Assembly (NCBI GenBank): GCA_002699025.1
Contig: PABA01000005.1
Span: 1 to 57,845 of the forward strand
Direction of reading: 5' to 3'
Source of the DNA: Sandaracinus sp.
GTDB taxonomy: Bacteria > Myxococcota_A > Polyangia > Polyangiales > Houyiibacteriaceae
DNA: 57,845 nt
The translations under genes were made by a program, and so were the position numbers. Positions 37,453-45,888 of the stretch are shown here, one piece after another. The stretch's first letter is position 1. Each line of letters starts with the position of its first letter. Below the pieces are notes generated by a model. It saw nothing but the letters and a program-made list of their open reading frames with translations, did not search any database and was not told where the DNA came from.

Positions 37453-37845
37453 TCAGCCTCCGGCGCGCTTCGCGAGCACGTCCTCGAGCTTCGCCTCGAG
37501 GTCCTCGAGGTCGAAGGGCTTGTCGAGGAAGTCGTCGGCGCCGTAGAGGGGCGAGGTCATCTCGTTGAGGCGCTCGCCGATGCCCGTGAGCATGAGGACG
37601 CCCGTGTCGGCGAGGTTCTCGTCCTCGCGCACGGCCCGGCAGACCTCCCAGCCGCTCATGCCGGGCATCATCACGTCGAGCACGATGAGGTCGGGCTTCT
37701 CGCGGCGAGCCACGCGAAGTGCCTCCTCGCCGTCGGAGGCCTCGAGCACGGTCGCGCCGAGGGACTTCACGTGGCGCGTGACGAGCCCGAGGATTTCGAG
37801 GTCGTCGTCGGCGCAGAGGACGGTTTTGCCAGCGAGGTCGGCCAT
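37453..37845 (-). CDS. Single-domain response regulator
   Basis: Receiver-only protein of 130 residues from ATG 37845 (135 from ATG 37860; GGAG sits at good spacing for the shorter form). Acidic pocket CADDD, phosphoacceptor Asp in LIVLDVMMPG, Thr in LMLTG and Lys in FLDKPFD are all present. With no output domain it probably acts by protein contact, as in CheY- or Spo0F-like relays. No kinase gene adjoins it; the next gene downstream is the ATC hydrolase family protein. Confidence 0.92.
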   Translation of the reverse strand: MADLAGKTVLCADDDLEILGLVTRHVKSLGATVLEASDGEEALRVARREKPDLIVLDVMMPGMSGWEVCRAVREDENLADTGVLMLTGIGERLNEMTSPLYGADDFLDKPFDLEDLEAKLEDVLAKRAGG

Positions 37846-37957
37846 GAGGGGAAGCTCCATCGGTCCGGGGACCGAGTGCGCGCCATCGTCTTGAAGGGGG
37901 GCTTCCGTGTCAACCGTTCGCTTTCGCCACGCGCCGCTCGCGCGCCCGCGGCGCCCC

Positions 37958-38836
37958 TCAGCCCTCGCCCTCGAGCCGGTCGGCGGTCTGGGTCTCGAAG
38001 TCGCTCGCCGCGTGGCGCTCGCGGAGCTGGCTCTCCGGATCGCCCCAGGTGCGGTTGACGATGCGGCCGCGCTTCGCGGCGGGGCGGGCGGCGATCTGAT
38101 CGGTCCAGCGGAGCACGTGCTCGTACTCGTGGACGCTCAGGAACTCCGCCGCGTCGTAGACCTTCCCCTTCACCAGCGCGCCGTACCAGGGCCAGACGGC
38201 CATGTCGGCGATGCTGTACTCGTCGCCGGCGAGGAACTCGTTCTCCGCGAGCCGCCGGTTCAACACGTCGAGCTGGCGCTTGGTCTCCATGGCGAAGCGG
38301 TCGATGGGGTACTCGAGCTTCACCGGGGCGTAGGCGTAGAAGTGGCCGAAGCCGCCGCCGAGGTAGGGGGCCGCGCCCATCTGCCAGAAGAGCCAGCTCA
38401 GGGCTTCGGTGCGCTTCGCCGGGTCCTTCGGGAGGAAGGCGCCGAACTTCTCTGCGAGGTAGAGGAGGATGGCGCCGGACTCGAAGACGCGCTGGGGCGT
38501 GTTTCCGCTGCGGTCGACGAGGGCGGGGATCTTCGAGTTGGGGTTCGCGGCGACGAAGCCGCTCGAGAACTGGTCGCCGTTGAGGATGTCGATGAGCCAG
38601 GCGTCGTACTCGGCGCCCGCGTGGCCGGCCTCGAGGAGCTCCTCGAACATGACCGTGACCTTCACGCCGTTGGGCGTGGCGAGCGAGTAGAGCTGGAAGG
38701 GGTGCTCGCCGACCGGGAGCTCCTTCTCGTGCGTGGGGCCGGCGATGGGCCGGTTGATCTTCGAGAAGCGCCCGGCGCCCTCCGGGTCCCACTTCCACAC
38801 CTTCGGCGGCACGTACTCGCTCTTCGACTCGCTCAT
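37958..38836 (-). CDS. yghU: Glutathione-dependent disulfide-bond oxidoreductase (YghU-like GST)
   Basis: 292-residue GST-fold protein. N-terminal extension (YVPPKVWKWDPEGAGRFSKINRP), thioredoxin-like domain with YSLATPNGVKVTVMFEELLEAG, and PNSKIPALVD plus FESGAILLYLAEKF (cis-Pro and Ser glutathione contacts), then the helical domain (EYSIADMAVWPWYGALV). Length and N-terminal extension match E. coli YghU, a Nu-class enzyme that reduces disulfides with two bound glutathiones. Stand-alone gene. Confidence 0.92.
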   Translation of the reverse strand: MSESKSEYVPPKVWKWDPEGAGRFSKINRPIAGPTHEKELPVGEHPFQLYSLATPNGVKVTVMFEELLEAGHAGAEYDAWLIDILNGDQFSSGFVAANPNSKIPALVDRSGNTPQRVFESGAILLYLAEKFGAFLPKDPAKRTEALSWLFWQMGAAPYLGGGFGHFYAYAPVKLEYPIDRFAMETKRQLDVLNRRLAENEFLAGDEYSIADMAVWPWYGALVKGKVYDAAEFLSVHEYEHVLRWTDQIAARPAAKRGRIVNRTWGDPESQLRERHAASDFETQTADRLEGEG

Positions 38837-38979
38837 GGCTCTCCTCTCGCGCTCGGGGCGCGGCGTCTCGATAGCTCCGTCGGGGCGGGAGGCGAAACGT
38901 GACCCGGGCCGGCGCGGTGCGGCGTCAGGGGGAGCGCGGCGGAGGCGCTCGCGTCGGGCCTGGGCGCGCCGCGTCCGGG

Positions 38980-39963
38980 TCAGCGCTCGGCGCCCGTCTC
39001 CGGGGCCTGGCGTCCTTCCGCGTCGTCCTCGCTCGGGGCCAGCGGCGTCCGCGCTCGGCTCCCGGGGCGGCGGCGGGCGCGGTCGGCGAGCATGGGGAGG
39101 AGGACGCCCGCGAGGATGAGGCCGCCGCCCGCCAGCTCGCGCGCCGAGGGGAAGGTGCCGAGCCAGGCGATCTCGAGGGCGAACGCGAACACCGGGGAGA
39201 GCAGGGTGATGAGCTTGGTGCGCGCGGCGCTGATGTGGCGCACGGCGAACATCAGGCAGAGCCGGCTCGCGAAGGGGCCGCAGGCGGCGGCGAGCGCCGT
39301 GGCGAGCCAGAGCTCGGTGGAGAGGCCGTCGAGCGTGCCGCGCGGGATCAGCCAGGCCCCGAGGGCGGCGACCGCCAGCACGAGCCGGAAGACGTTCACC
39401 GTCACCGGGTCGATGCGGCGGATGACCTTGCGCGTGTAGAGGAGCATGCCGCCGAAGCTGGTGGAGGCGAGGAGCGCGAAGCCGAGGCCAGCGAGGCTGA
39501 CGTCGGCCTCGCGCGGGTCGTCCATGCCCAGCAGGGCGAAGCCGGCGAGGGCGAAGCCGGCGCCGACGAAGAAGCGCACCCCGACGCGCTCGCCGAGGAG
39601 CAGCCAGCCGCCGAGCCCGACGACGAAGATCTGCGTCTGCAGCACCGTGCTCGTCAGCCCCGGGTCGAGGTGCTCGAGGGCGCCGGCCACGCCGACGTTC
39701 CCCAGGATCGTGAGCACGGCGAGCACGGCGGCCGCCCTCACCGTGACGCGCCTGGGCCAGCCGGCGCGCCCGCCCCGCGCCCGGACGAGCGCGACGCCGG
39801 CGTTGAAGAGCGTCGACCAGCCGAGCATCGCGAGCACGGCCGCGGCCCGCGGGGCCTCGGCGTTCGCGGCACGGAACGCGAGCAGGAAGACCGCCGCGAA
39901 GATCGCGGAGGTCAGCGCGAGCAGATCGCCGCGGCGCGGGTTCGTCGGGGAGCTCTCGCTCAC
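38980..39963 (-). CDS. EamA/DMT-family transporter
   Basis: 327-residue membrane protein with ten TM helices in two EamA repeats; LEHLDPGLTSTVLQTQIFVVGLGGWLLLGERV ends the first (split: LEHLDPGLTSTVLQ, GWLLLGERV) and ISAARTKLITLLSPVFAFALE the second. The family exports amino acids, purines or other metabolites. The C-terminal tail is charged and probably cytoplasmic. GTG start at 39963; solitary. Confidence 0.88.
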   Translation of the reverse strand: MSESSPTNPRRGDLLALTSAIFAAVFLLAFRAANAEAPRAAAVLAMLGWSTLFNAGVALVRARGGRAGWPRRVTVRAAAVLAVLTILGNVGVAGALEHLDPGLTSTVLQTQIFVVGLGGWLLLGERVGVRFFVGAGFALAGFALLGMDDPREADVSLAGLGFALLASTSFGGMLLYTRKVIRRIDPVTVNVFRLVLAVAALGAWLIPRGTLDGLSTELWLATALAAACGPFASRLCLMFAVRHISAARTKLITLLSPVFAFALEIAWLGTFPSARELAGGGLILAGVLLPMLADRARRRPGSRARTPLAPSEDDAEGRQAPETGAER

Positions 39964-40077
39964 GTCCCCTCCCTGGGCCCGCCGCGGCGCGCGCGCCAGC
40001 CGGCGCGTGGTATCCCGCTCCCGAGGGGAGGGAGCATGGCGCGAAGCACGGAGGCCGGGGGCGCGGAGGGAGCGAGC

Positions 40078-40410
40078 ATGGCGGGGCGGATCGTCATCGT
40101 CGCGTACCGGCCGAAGGCCGGTCGGGAGGAGACGCTGCGCAGGCTCGTTCGGGAGCACGTGCCGCGGCTGCGCGCCCAGGGGCTCGTGACGGAGCGGGAG
40201 CCGGTGCTCATGGAGGCCGCCGACGGAACCGTCGTCGAGGTCTTCGAGTGGGCCTCGAAGGAGGCCATCGAGGCCGCGCACACGCACCCGGCCGTGCAGG
40301 CGCTCTGGGGCGAGTTCGCGGCGGTCTGCGACTACGTGCCCGTCGGCCGCCTGTCGGAGGCAGGCGAGCTCTTCACCGAGCTGGCGCCGCTGCCGCCGCC
40401 CGCGGACTGA
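40078..40410 (+). CDS. Small dimeric alpha-beta barrel (ABM-like) protein
   Basis: 110-residue protein (ATG 40078) with RIVIVAYRPKAGREETLRRL, a central EREPVLMEAADGTVVEVFEW strand and an IEAAHTHPAVQALW helix, the layout of ferredoxin-like ABM/Dabb domains. An in-frame ATG at 40036 would add 14 residues; both have a GGAGG-like site and are preceded by the same gggagc(gagc)atggcg context, but spacing is better at 40078. Function unknown, monooxygenase-like in fold. Convergent with the acyl-CoA oxidase gene, 3 bp apart. Confidence 0.7.
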   Translation: MAGRIVIVAYRPKAGREETLRRLVREHVPRLRAQGLVTEREPVLMEAADGTVVEVFEWASKEAIEAAHTHPAVQALWGEFAAVCDYVPVGRLSEAGELFTELAPLPPPAD

Positions 40411-40413
40411 TCT

Positions 40414-42699
40414 TCAGCGCTCGGCCGGGTCGCCGAAGGCGATGGGCGCGCCGAGGCAGGCGTCGGGGATGCGGAGGGCGTGGAGCAGCCCCATCGCGTC
40501 GTCCGCGCACTCGGCCGCGAGGGCGTCCACCTCGTCGCGGAGCGCCCGGGCGCCGGCCCCCGTGAGGAAGCCGTTCTCGAGGAGCCAGCCCGCGTCCTCC
40601 TCGAGGCGCCAGAGCGTCCAGAGCCCGCACTGCCGCTCGAGCGCCTCGCGCTCCGCTCCGCCGGCGGCGTCGACGAGCGCGAGGAAGGCCTCGAGCACCT
40701 CCGCCTCGACGTGCGCCCGCGCCGCCGCGACGAGGTGCGTCTGCACGGCGAGGAAGGCCTCCTCCGCCGGCATCTCGCCGAGGCGCTTGCGGATGCGCAT
40801 CGCGACGCCTTCGACGAGCTCGTCCCGCCGGTCCGCGAAGAGCTGCCTCCAGGTCTCCGGGTCGCGGAGCTCGGCGCGCGTGTCGGGCCGATTGCGGACC
40901 GCGCTCCCCCGCGCCGCGCGCGAGGCCTTCGCGCCGAGGAAGCGCAGCACGCCGAAGACGCGATCGTCGAAGAAGGCCTTCCGGAAGTCGAGCAGGAGCG
41001 CCTTGCCGACGAGCTGCAGGAGCACGGCGTTGTCGCCTTCGAAGGTGGTGAAGACGTCCGTGTCGCTCTTCAGCGGGCCGATGCGGTTCTCGGCCAGGTA
41101 GCCCTGGCCGCCGCAGCTCTCGCGCGCCGCCTGCAGGGCGCGCGTCGCGTGGTCGGTCGCGAAGACCTTCACGCCGGCGGCGAGGGCCTCGAGCTCCCGC
41201 GTGTCCTCGGCGTCGTGCTCCTCCAGGTAGCGCGCGCGGACCCGGGCGACGGCGGCGCGCGCGGCCACGCTCTGGGCGAGGAGGGGCATGAGCCGGCGGC
41301 GATGGAGCGGGTAGTCGATCAGCCGGAGCTCGGGTCCCTCCTCGGCGCCGAACTGGCGCCGCGCGAAGGCGTAGCGGACCGCCACGGCGAGGCCGACCTG
41401 ACTCGCGCTCGCTGCGCCGCTCGCGACGCAGATGCGGCCGGCCACCAGCGTCCCGAGCATGGTGAAGAAGCGCTTGGTCGGGCTCGCGATGGGGCTCTCG
41501 TAGGTGCCCTCTTCCGTGATGCGCGCGAAGCGGTCGAGGAGGTTGGCGCGCGGGACGCGGACCCGGTCGAACCAGAGCCGGCCGTTGTCGACGCCGTGGA
41601 GGCCGAGCTTCTCGCCGCAGTCGCCGATGCGCACGCCCGGCATGGGCGCGCCGGCCTCGTCGCGGATGGGCACGAGCACGGCGTGGACCCCGTGGGCCTC
41701 GCCGCCGACCTCGAGCTGGGCGAAGACCGTGGCCAGGCGGCCGTGGAGCGCGGCGTTGCCGATCCACTCCTTGCGCGCCGACTCGCTCGGCGTGTGGATC
41801 ACCAGCTCGTCGGTCTCCGGGTCGAAGGTGGCCGTCGTCTCGAGGGCCATGACGTTCGAGCCGTGGCCGAGCTCGCTCATGGCGAAGCAGCCGAGGAGCT
41901 CGCCGGTGGCGACCTGCGGGAGGAGCGCGTGGTGTCGCTCCGTGCCGAGGAAGAAGAGGCTCCCGCCGAAGAGGCCGAACTGGACGCCGAACTTCACGAG
42001 CAGGCTCAGCTCGCCCTGGCCCAGGGTCTCGAAGGCGGCCATGAAGGCGCCGAGGTCGTCGCCCTCCTCGCCGGTGACGCCGGGGTAGGCGAGGCGGCCG
42101 AAGCCGGCGTCCGCGAGCTCGAGGAGCAGGGCCCTCACGCGCTCGCGCTGCGCGGCCGTGCTCGCGCCCGGATCGAGGCGGTGGGCCGGGTCGGCGAGGA
42201 AGCCGCGGGCGCGCGCCCGGACGGCGCCGTAGGGGGCGTCGAAGAGCGCGGCGAGGGCGTCCGGGTCGAAGCGGGGTGCGGGCGCGGCGGGCTCGGGCGG
42301 CCGGGTCGGGAGGAGGCGCTCGAGGGCTCCGCGCCCGTCGACCCCGAGGGCGTCGCTCAGCGCGCCGAGGGCGTCGCCCACCTCGCCGCTCGCGCCCTCG
42401 GCGGCGAGGGCGGCGCCGAGGCCGACGAGGTCGCGCCGCTTCAGCTCCGGGAGGGTCCCGGCGGCCTGCCGCAGGCCCGCGAGGAGCGTGCGGAGGTCGG
42501 AGGCGCTCGGTGGGGCCGCGGGGTCGAGCCAGACGGCGAGCCGTTCGCGCGCCTCCGTCGAGAGCCAGGGGGTCGCGAGGGCGACCTCGCGCAGCCGCGC
42601 GAGCTCTTCGTCCTTCAGCTCGCCGTCGGCCCAGGCCACGTGGAGCAGGGGCCCGAAGGGGCGGAGGTCGGGATCGGCCATCAGGTCGGGGTGGCTCAT
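40414..42699 (-). CDS. Acyl-CoA oxidase/dehydrogenase with N-terminal TerB-like domain
   Basis: 761-residue flavoenzyme. Residues about 15-125 resemble a TerB/tellurite-resistance helical domain (LLHVAWADGELKDEELARLREVAL). From about 140 an acyl-CoA oxidase-type dehydrogenase follows: LGQGELSLLVKFGVQFGLFG, CFAMSELGHGSNV (FAD region), EWIGNAALHGR, the SCGGQGYL motif and the catalytic Glu in TFEGDNAVLLQLVGKAL. The C-terminal helical domain is complete, so the domain order resembles eukaryotic ACOX. Probable first step of beta-oxidation, with FAD re-oxidised by oxygen or ETF. An AGGAG site precedes the ATG, and a palindrome lies 51 bp upstream. Confidence 0.9.
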   Translation of the reverse strand: MSHPDLMADPDLRPFGPLLHVAWADGELKDEELARLREVALATPWLSTEARERLAVWLDPAAPPSASDLRTLLAGLRQAAGTLPELKRRDLVGLGAALAAEGASGEVGDALGALSDALGVDGRGALERLLPTRPPEPAAPAPRFDPDALAALFDAPYGAVRARARGFLADPAHRLDPGASTAAQRERVRALLLELADAGFGRLAYPGVTGEEGDDLGAFMAAFETLGQGELSLLVKFGVQFGLFGGSLFFLGTERHHALLPQVATGELLGCFAMSELGHGSNVMALETTATFDPETDELVIHTPSESARKEWIGNAALHGRLATVFAQLEVGGEAHGVHAVLVPIRDEAGAPMPGVRIGDCGEKLGLHGVDNGRLWFDRVRVPRANLLDRFARITEEGTYESPIASPTKRFFTMLGTLVAGRICVASGAASASQVGLAVAVRYAFARRQFGAEEGPELRLIDYPLHRRRLMPLLAQSVAARAAVARVRARYLEEHDAEDTRELEALAAGVKVFATDHATRALQAARESCGGQGYLAENRIGPLKSDTDVFTTFEGDNAVLLQLVGKALLLDFRKAFFDDRVFGVLRFLGAKASRAARGSAVRNRPDTRAELRDPETWRQLFADRRDELVEGVAMRIRKRLGEMPAEEAFLAVQTHLVAAARAHVEAEVLEAFLALVDAAGGAEREALERQCGLWTLWRLEEDAGWLLENGFLTGAGARALRDEVDALAAECADDAMGLLHALRIPDACLGAPIAFGDPAER

Positions 42700-42749
42700 C
42701 GAGCTCCTCTCTCGCGACCCGCGGGGCGCGGGCGCAGGACCCGGGTGTA

Positions 42750-42762
42750 CACCGAGTCGGTG
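42750..42762. promoter_or_regulatory. Palindrome upstream of acyl-CoA oxidase gene
   Basis: CACCGA-G-TCGGTG is a perfect 13-bp palindrome, 51 bp before the acyl-CoA oxidase start. ACCGA/TCGGT half-sites of this kind are used by several TetR-family regulators. No TetR gene is in the window, so the cognate regulator is unknown. Confidence 0.45.
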
Positions 42763-42917
42763 ACGAACGGGTGAACCGTCGGCGCGGGCGGGCGCGGGTG
42801 GGTGGCCCTCCCCCGGCGAAGACCGGCTGCGTTTCCGAAGGATCGTGCGAGGGCGGGCGGACTGGTGACGATCCGGGCGAGGAGCGCGTGCGCACCCCTA
42901 CGCGCCCCCACGCACCC

Positions 42918-43871
42918 CTACGCCCAGAAGTCGCCGTCGTGGGTGATGCCGGGGCGCAGGAGCGACGAGGGGTTCACGTAGCGGTAGCGGGTCTCGATGG
43001 CGTCGAGGGCCGCCAGCGCGTCGGCGCCCGGCGTGGCCTCGCCCGCGGCGAAGTTCTCGGCGATGCGCCCGGCGTTCGTCGACTTGGGAATGACGCTCGT
43101 GCCGCGGGCGATGGCCCAGGCGATGAGGAGCTGGGCCGGCGTGAGGCCCTCGGCGTCGGCGACGGCGGCGACCTTCGGGCTCTTCAGGAGCGGCGGCTCG
43201 TCCTCGCCCTTCATGGTGGCCGGCCGGTCCATGGAGCCGAGCGGCGAGTAGGCCGTGAGGTGCACGCCGAGCTCCGCGCAGGTGGCCATCAGCTCGGGCT
43301 GCGGGTTGTAGGGGTGGAGCTCGACCTGGTTCACGGCCGGCGCGACCCCCGTGTCGGCGACGAGCTGGCGGAGCGTCGAGGGGGAGACGTTGGAGACGCC
43401 GACGCTCTTGGCGAGGCCCTTCTCGCGCAGCGCGAGCATGGCCTCCCAGGTGGCCGCCAGCGGCGCCTCCGAGAGGGGCAGGAAGCCCTCCTCGTCCTCC
43501 GGCATGATCACGCCCGGCCGGAAGGCGATGGGCCAGTGGACGAGGTAGAGGTCGACCTGCTCGAGGCCGAGCTTGGCGAGCGACTCGCGGCAGCCCTTCT
43601 CGACGTCCTCGGGGCGGTGGAAGCAGTTCCAGAGCTTGGTCGTGACGAAGACGTCCTCCCGGGCCACGACGCCCTCGGCGACGCTCTCGGCGAGGGCCCG
43701 GCCGACCTGCTCTTCGTTGCCGTAGATCCACGCGCCATCGATGTGCTGGTAGCCCACGCGGAGCGCCTCCTTCACGGCGCGGTAGGCGTCGTCGTCGGCC
43801 GACTTCCAGGTGCCGAGGCCGAGGGCGGGGATGGCGTGGCCGTCGTTCAGCGGGAAGGTCGCGATCGTCAT
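42918..43871 (-). CDS. Aldo/keto reductase
   Basis: 317-residue NADPH-type AKR. Catalytic tetrad visible as Asp and Tyr in GYQHIDGAWIYGNE, Lys in VTTKLW and His in YLVHWP. GVSNVSPSTLRQL, NQVELHPYNPQ and the NADPH-binding VIPKSTNAGRIAENF complete the fold. The best start is ATG 43871 (TTG 43880 would add three residues). Relatives reduce sugar aldehydes and ketones; no specific substrate is indicated. Divergent from the GST gene. Confidence 0.93.
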   Translation of the reverse strand: MTIATFPLNDGHAIPALGLGTWKSADDDAYRAVKEALRVGYQHIDGAWIYGNEEQVGRALAESVAEGVVAREDVFVTTKLWNCFHRPEDVEKGCRESLAKLGLEQVDLYLVHWPIAFRPGVIMPEDEEGFLPLSEAPLAATWEAMLALREKGLAKSVGVSNVSPSTLRQLVADTGVAPAVNQVELHPYNPQPELMATCAELGVHLTAYSPLGSMDRPATMKGEDEPPLLKSPKVAAVADAEGLTPAQLLIAWAIARGTSVIPKSTNAGRIAENFAAGEATPGADALAALDAIETRYRYVNPSSLLRPGITHDGDFWA

Positions 43872-43965
43872 GGCGGCCAAGCTATCACGGCCCCAGCGCG
43901 CCCCATCATGGCCGCCGTCGCGTCACGCTCCCGGCGCCGAGGCGACCACGCGGGGGGAGATGACC

Positions 43966-44688
43966 ATGGCCGAGCGACCCGAGCTGCACCTCTACACCGC
44001 CTCCACCATGAACGGCTGGAAGCCCCTCATCCTGCTCGAGGAGCTCGAGGTGGAGTACGAGCTCACGCCCGTCGACCTCGGGAAGAACGAGCAGAAGGAG
44101 GACGGGTACCTCGCCCTGAACCCGAACGGACGCATCCCCACGCTCGTGGACCGGGCGGCGGGCGACTTCGCCGTCTTCGAGTCGGGCGCGATCCTCTGGT
44201 ACCTCGCTGAGCGCTTCGGGCGCTTCCTGCCCGCGGGAGCGAAGGCGCGCTCGGAGGCGCTCCAGTGGCTGATGTTCCAGATGAGCGGCGTCGGTCCGAT
44301 GATGGGGCAGGCCATGTACTTCCAGCGCATCGCCGCGCCCAAGGGGGAGCACGTGCCCTTCGCCATCGAGCGCTACGTGGCGGAGTCGCGGCGCCTGCTC
44401 GAGGTCGTGGATCGGCGGCTCGCGGGGCGGCCCTGGCTGCTCGGCGAGGCGTACTCGATCGTCGACATGGCCATGTACCCGTACGCGCGCTCGTACCCGT
44501 GGGCGAAGGTCTCGGTGGAGGGGCTCGAGCACCTGCAGGCCTGGTTCGCGCGCGTGGGGGAGCGGCCGGCCGTGCGGCGCGCGCTCCAGAAGCCGCGGCC
44601 CGTGCCGGCGTTCTTCGGCGAGGGCGACGAGGCGGCGGAGCAGGCGGCGAACGCGGCGCGTTTCCGCATCCCGGGCGAGGAGCCATAG
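43966..44688 (+). CDS. Glutathione S-transferase family protein
   Basis: 240-residue GST: thioredoxin-like domain HLYTASTMNGWKPLILLEE, LNPNGRIPTLVD with the cis-Pro, and FESGAILWYLAERFGRFLP, then an all-helical domain with AYSIVDMAMYPYARSY. The YfcG/YghU-like Nu-class pattern fits. ATG 43966 has GGGGGGAG seven bases upstream, better than ATG 43960. Divergent from the aldo/keto reductase; both suit carbonyl or electrophile detoxification, though that is inference. Confidence 0.92.
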   Translation: MAERPELHLYTASTMNGWKPLILLEELEVEYELTPVDLGKNEQKEDGYLALNPNGRIPTLVDRAAGDFAVFESGAILWYLAERFGRFLPAGAKARSEALQWLMFQMSGVGPMMGQAMYFQRIAAPKGEHVPFAIERYVAESRRLLEVVDRRLAGRPWLLGEAYSIVDMAMYPYARSYPWAKVSVEGLEHLQAWFARVGERPAVRRALQKPRPVPAFFGEGDEAAEQAANAARFRIPGEEP

Positions 44689-44758
44689 GACCGGGCAGGG
44701 AGGGCAGGGCGACCGCGCTCCGCCTCCGTCGCGGCCTGGGCCGCGCTATGGTCGGTCC

Positions 44759-45646
44759 GTGGCCGCCGGCGTCCCCCATCCGATCCCCTACCAGGGCAGC
44801 AAGCGTCGCCTCGCGCCGCTGATCCTCGAGCATGCGCCGGCGCGCGTGGAGACGCTCTTCGAGCCCTTCGCGGGTTCGGGGGCGCTGACGCTCGCGGCCG
44901 CCTCGCGGGGGCTGGCGCGGCGCCACGTGCTCGGCGACAGCCTGGCGCCGCTCGCCCGGCTCTGGGGCGCCATCCTCGAGCGGCCGGGAGAGCTCGCGGA
45001 CGAGTACGCGGCGCTCTGGGAGGCCCAGGGGGACGACCCGGCGCGCCAGTACGCGCGCGTGCGCGACGCCTTCAACGCGGAGGGGGGCGCCGCGCGCCTG
45101 CTCTTCCTGCTCGCGCGCTGCGTGAAGAACGCCGTGCGCTTCAACGCGGCGGGCGCCTTCAACCAGTCCGCCGATCGGCGCCGCCGCGGCACGCGCCCCG
45201 AGCGCATGCGGGCGCGCATCGAGGGGGCCCATCGGCTGCTGGCGGGCCGGGCGGAGGCGCACGCGGCGGACTTCGAAGCGCTCCTCGAGCGGGCGAGCCC
45301 GCGGGACCTCGTCTACCTGGACCCGCCCTGGGAAGGCACGACCCGCGGCGCGGACAAGCGCTACCACCAGGGGCTCGCGCGCGAGCGCTTCGTCGCGGTC
45401 CTCGAGCGGCTCCGGCGGCGCGGCGTGCCCTTCCTGGTGAGCTACGACGGCCGCTCGGGGGCGCGCTCCTACGGGGCGGCGCTGCCGGCGGAGCTCGGCC
45501 TCGCGCGCGTGGAGCTCCACGCCGGGCGCTCGTCGCAGGCCACGCTGAACGGCGGGCGCGCGGAGACCATCGAGTCGCTCTACGTCTCGCCGGAGCTGGC
45601 GCGGGACGGGCTGAAGCTGCGTCGCTCGGTCTCGGAGCTGCGGTAG
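44759..45646 (+). CDS. D12-class DNA adenine N6-methyltransferase, solitary
   Basis: 295-residue SAM-dependent methyltransferase of the Dam/DpnM class. YQGSKRRLAPLI and FEPFAGSGALTLAAA form the N-terminal and SAM motifs; the catalytic motif is VYLDPPWEG, where most Dam-type enzymes have DPPY. Arg-rich segments (RRRRGTRPERMRARI) probably contact DNA. Target site unknown. No restriction endonuclease gene is adjacent, so a regulatory or replication-linked role is possible. Start GTG 44759. Confidence 0.85.
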   Translation: MAAGVPHPIPYQGSKRRLAPLILEHAPARVETLFEPFAGSGALTLAAASRGLARRHVLGDSLAPLARLWGAILERPGELADEYAALWEAQGDDPARQYARVRDAFNAEGGAARLLFLLARCVKNAVRFNAAGAFNQSADRRRRGTRPERMRARIEGAHRLLAGRAEAHAADFEALLERASPRDLVYLDPPWEGTTRGADKRYHQGLARERFVAVLERLRRRGVPFLVSYDGRSGARSYGAALPAELGLARVELHAGRSSQATLNGGRAETIESLYVSPELARDGLKLRRSVSELR

Positions 45647-45755
45647 CGGGCCGGCAGATCCTCGTCGGGGGGCCTGCGACCGGGCGCGTGAGCGATCCGC
45701 GCTAGCGCGTCACCGCCTGCATCAGCGCGCGCCCATGCTCCGCGCCAGCGCGCAT

Positions 45756-45847
45756 CAGCGGTCCGCGCCAACCCGCCCGAGCGATCCGCGCCAGCCCGCC
45801 CGAGCGATCCGCGCCAGCCCGCCCGAGCGATCCGCGTCGACGCGCGC
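45756..45847. repeat. 23-bp tandem repeat, 4 copies
   Basis: Units start at 45756, 45779, 45802 and 45825; the second and third are identical and contain gcgatccgcgccagcccg, the outer two are diverged. The array fills most of the gap between the methyltransferase and ABC-F genes (convergent), which holds nothing else recognisable. Confidence 0.85.
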
Positions 45848-45888
45848 TGGCGATCCGCGTGTGCGTGCGGTCGCCGTCAGCCATCGCC

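Noticed and set aside
44759-45646. Restriction-modification system
   Set aside because: Neighbours are a GST and an ABC-F protein; no endonuclease is seen.
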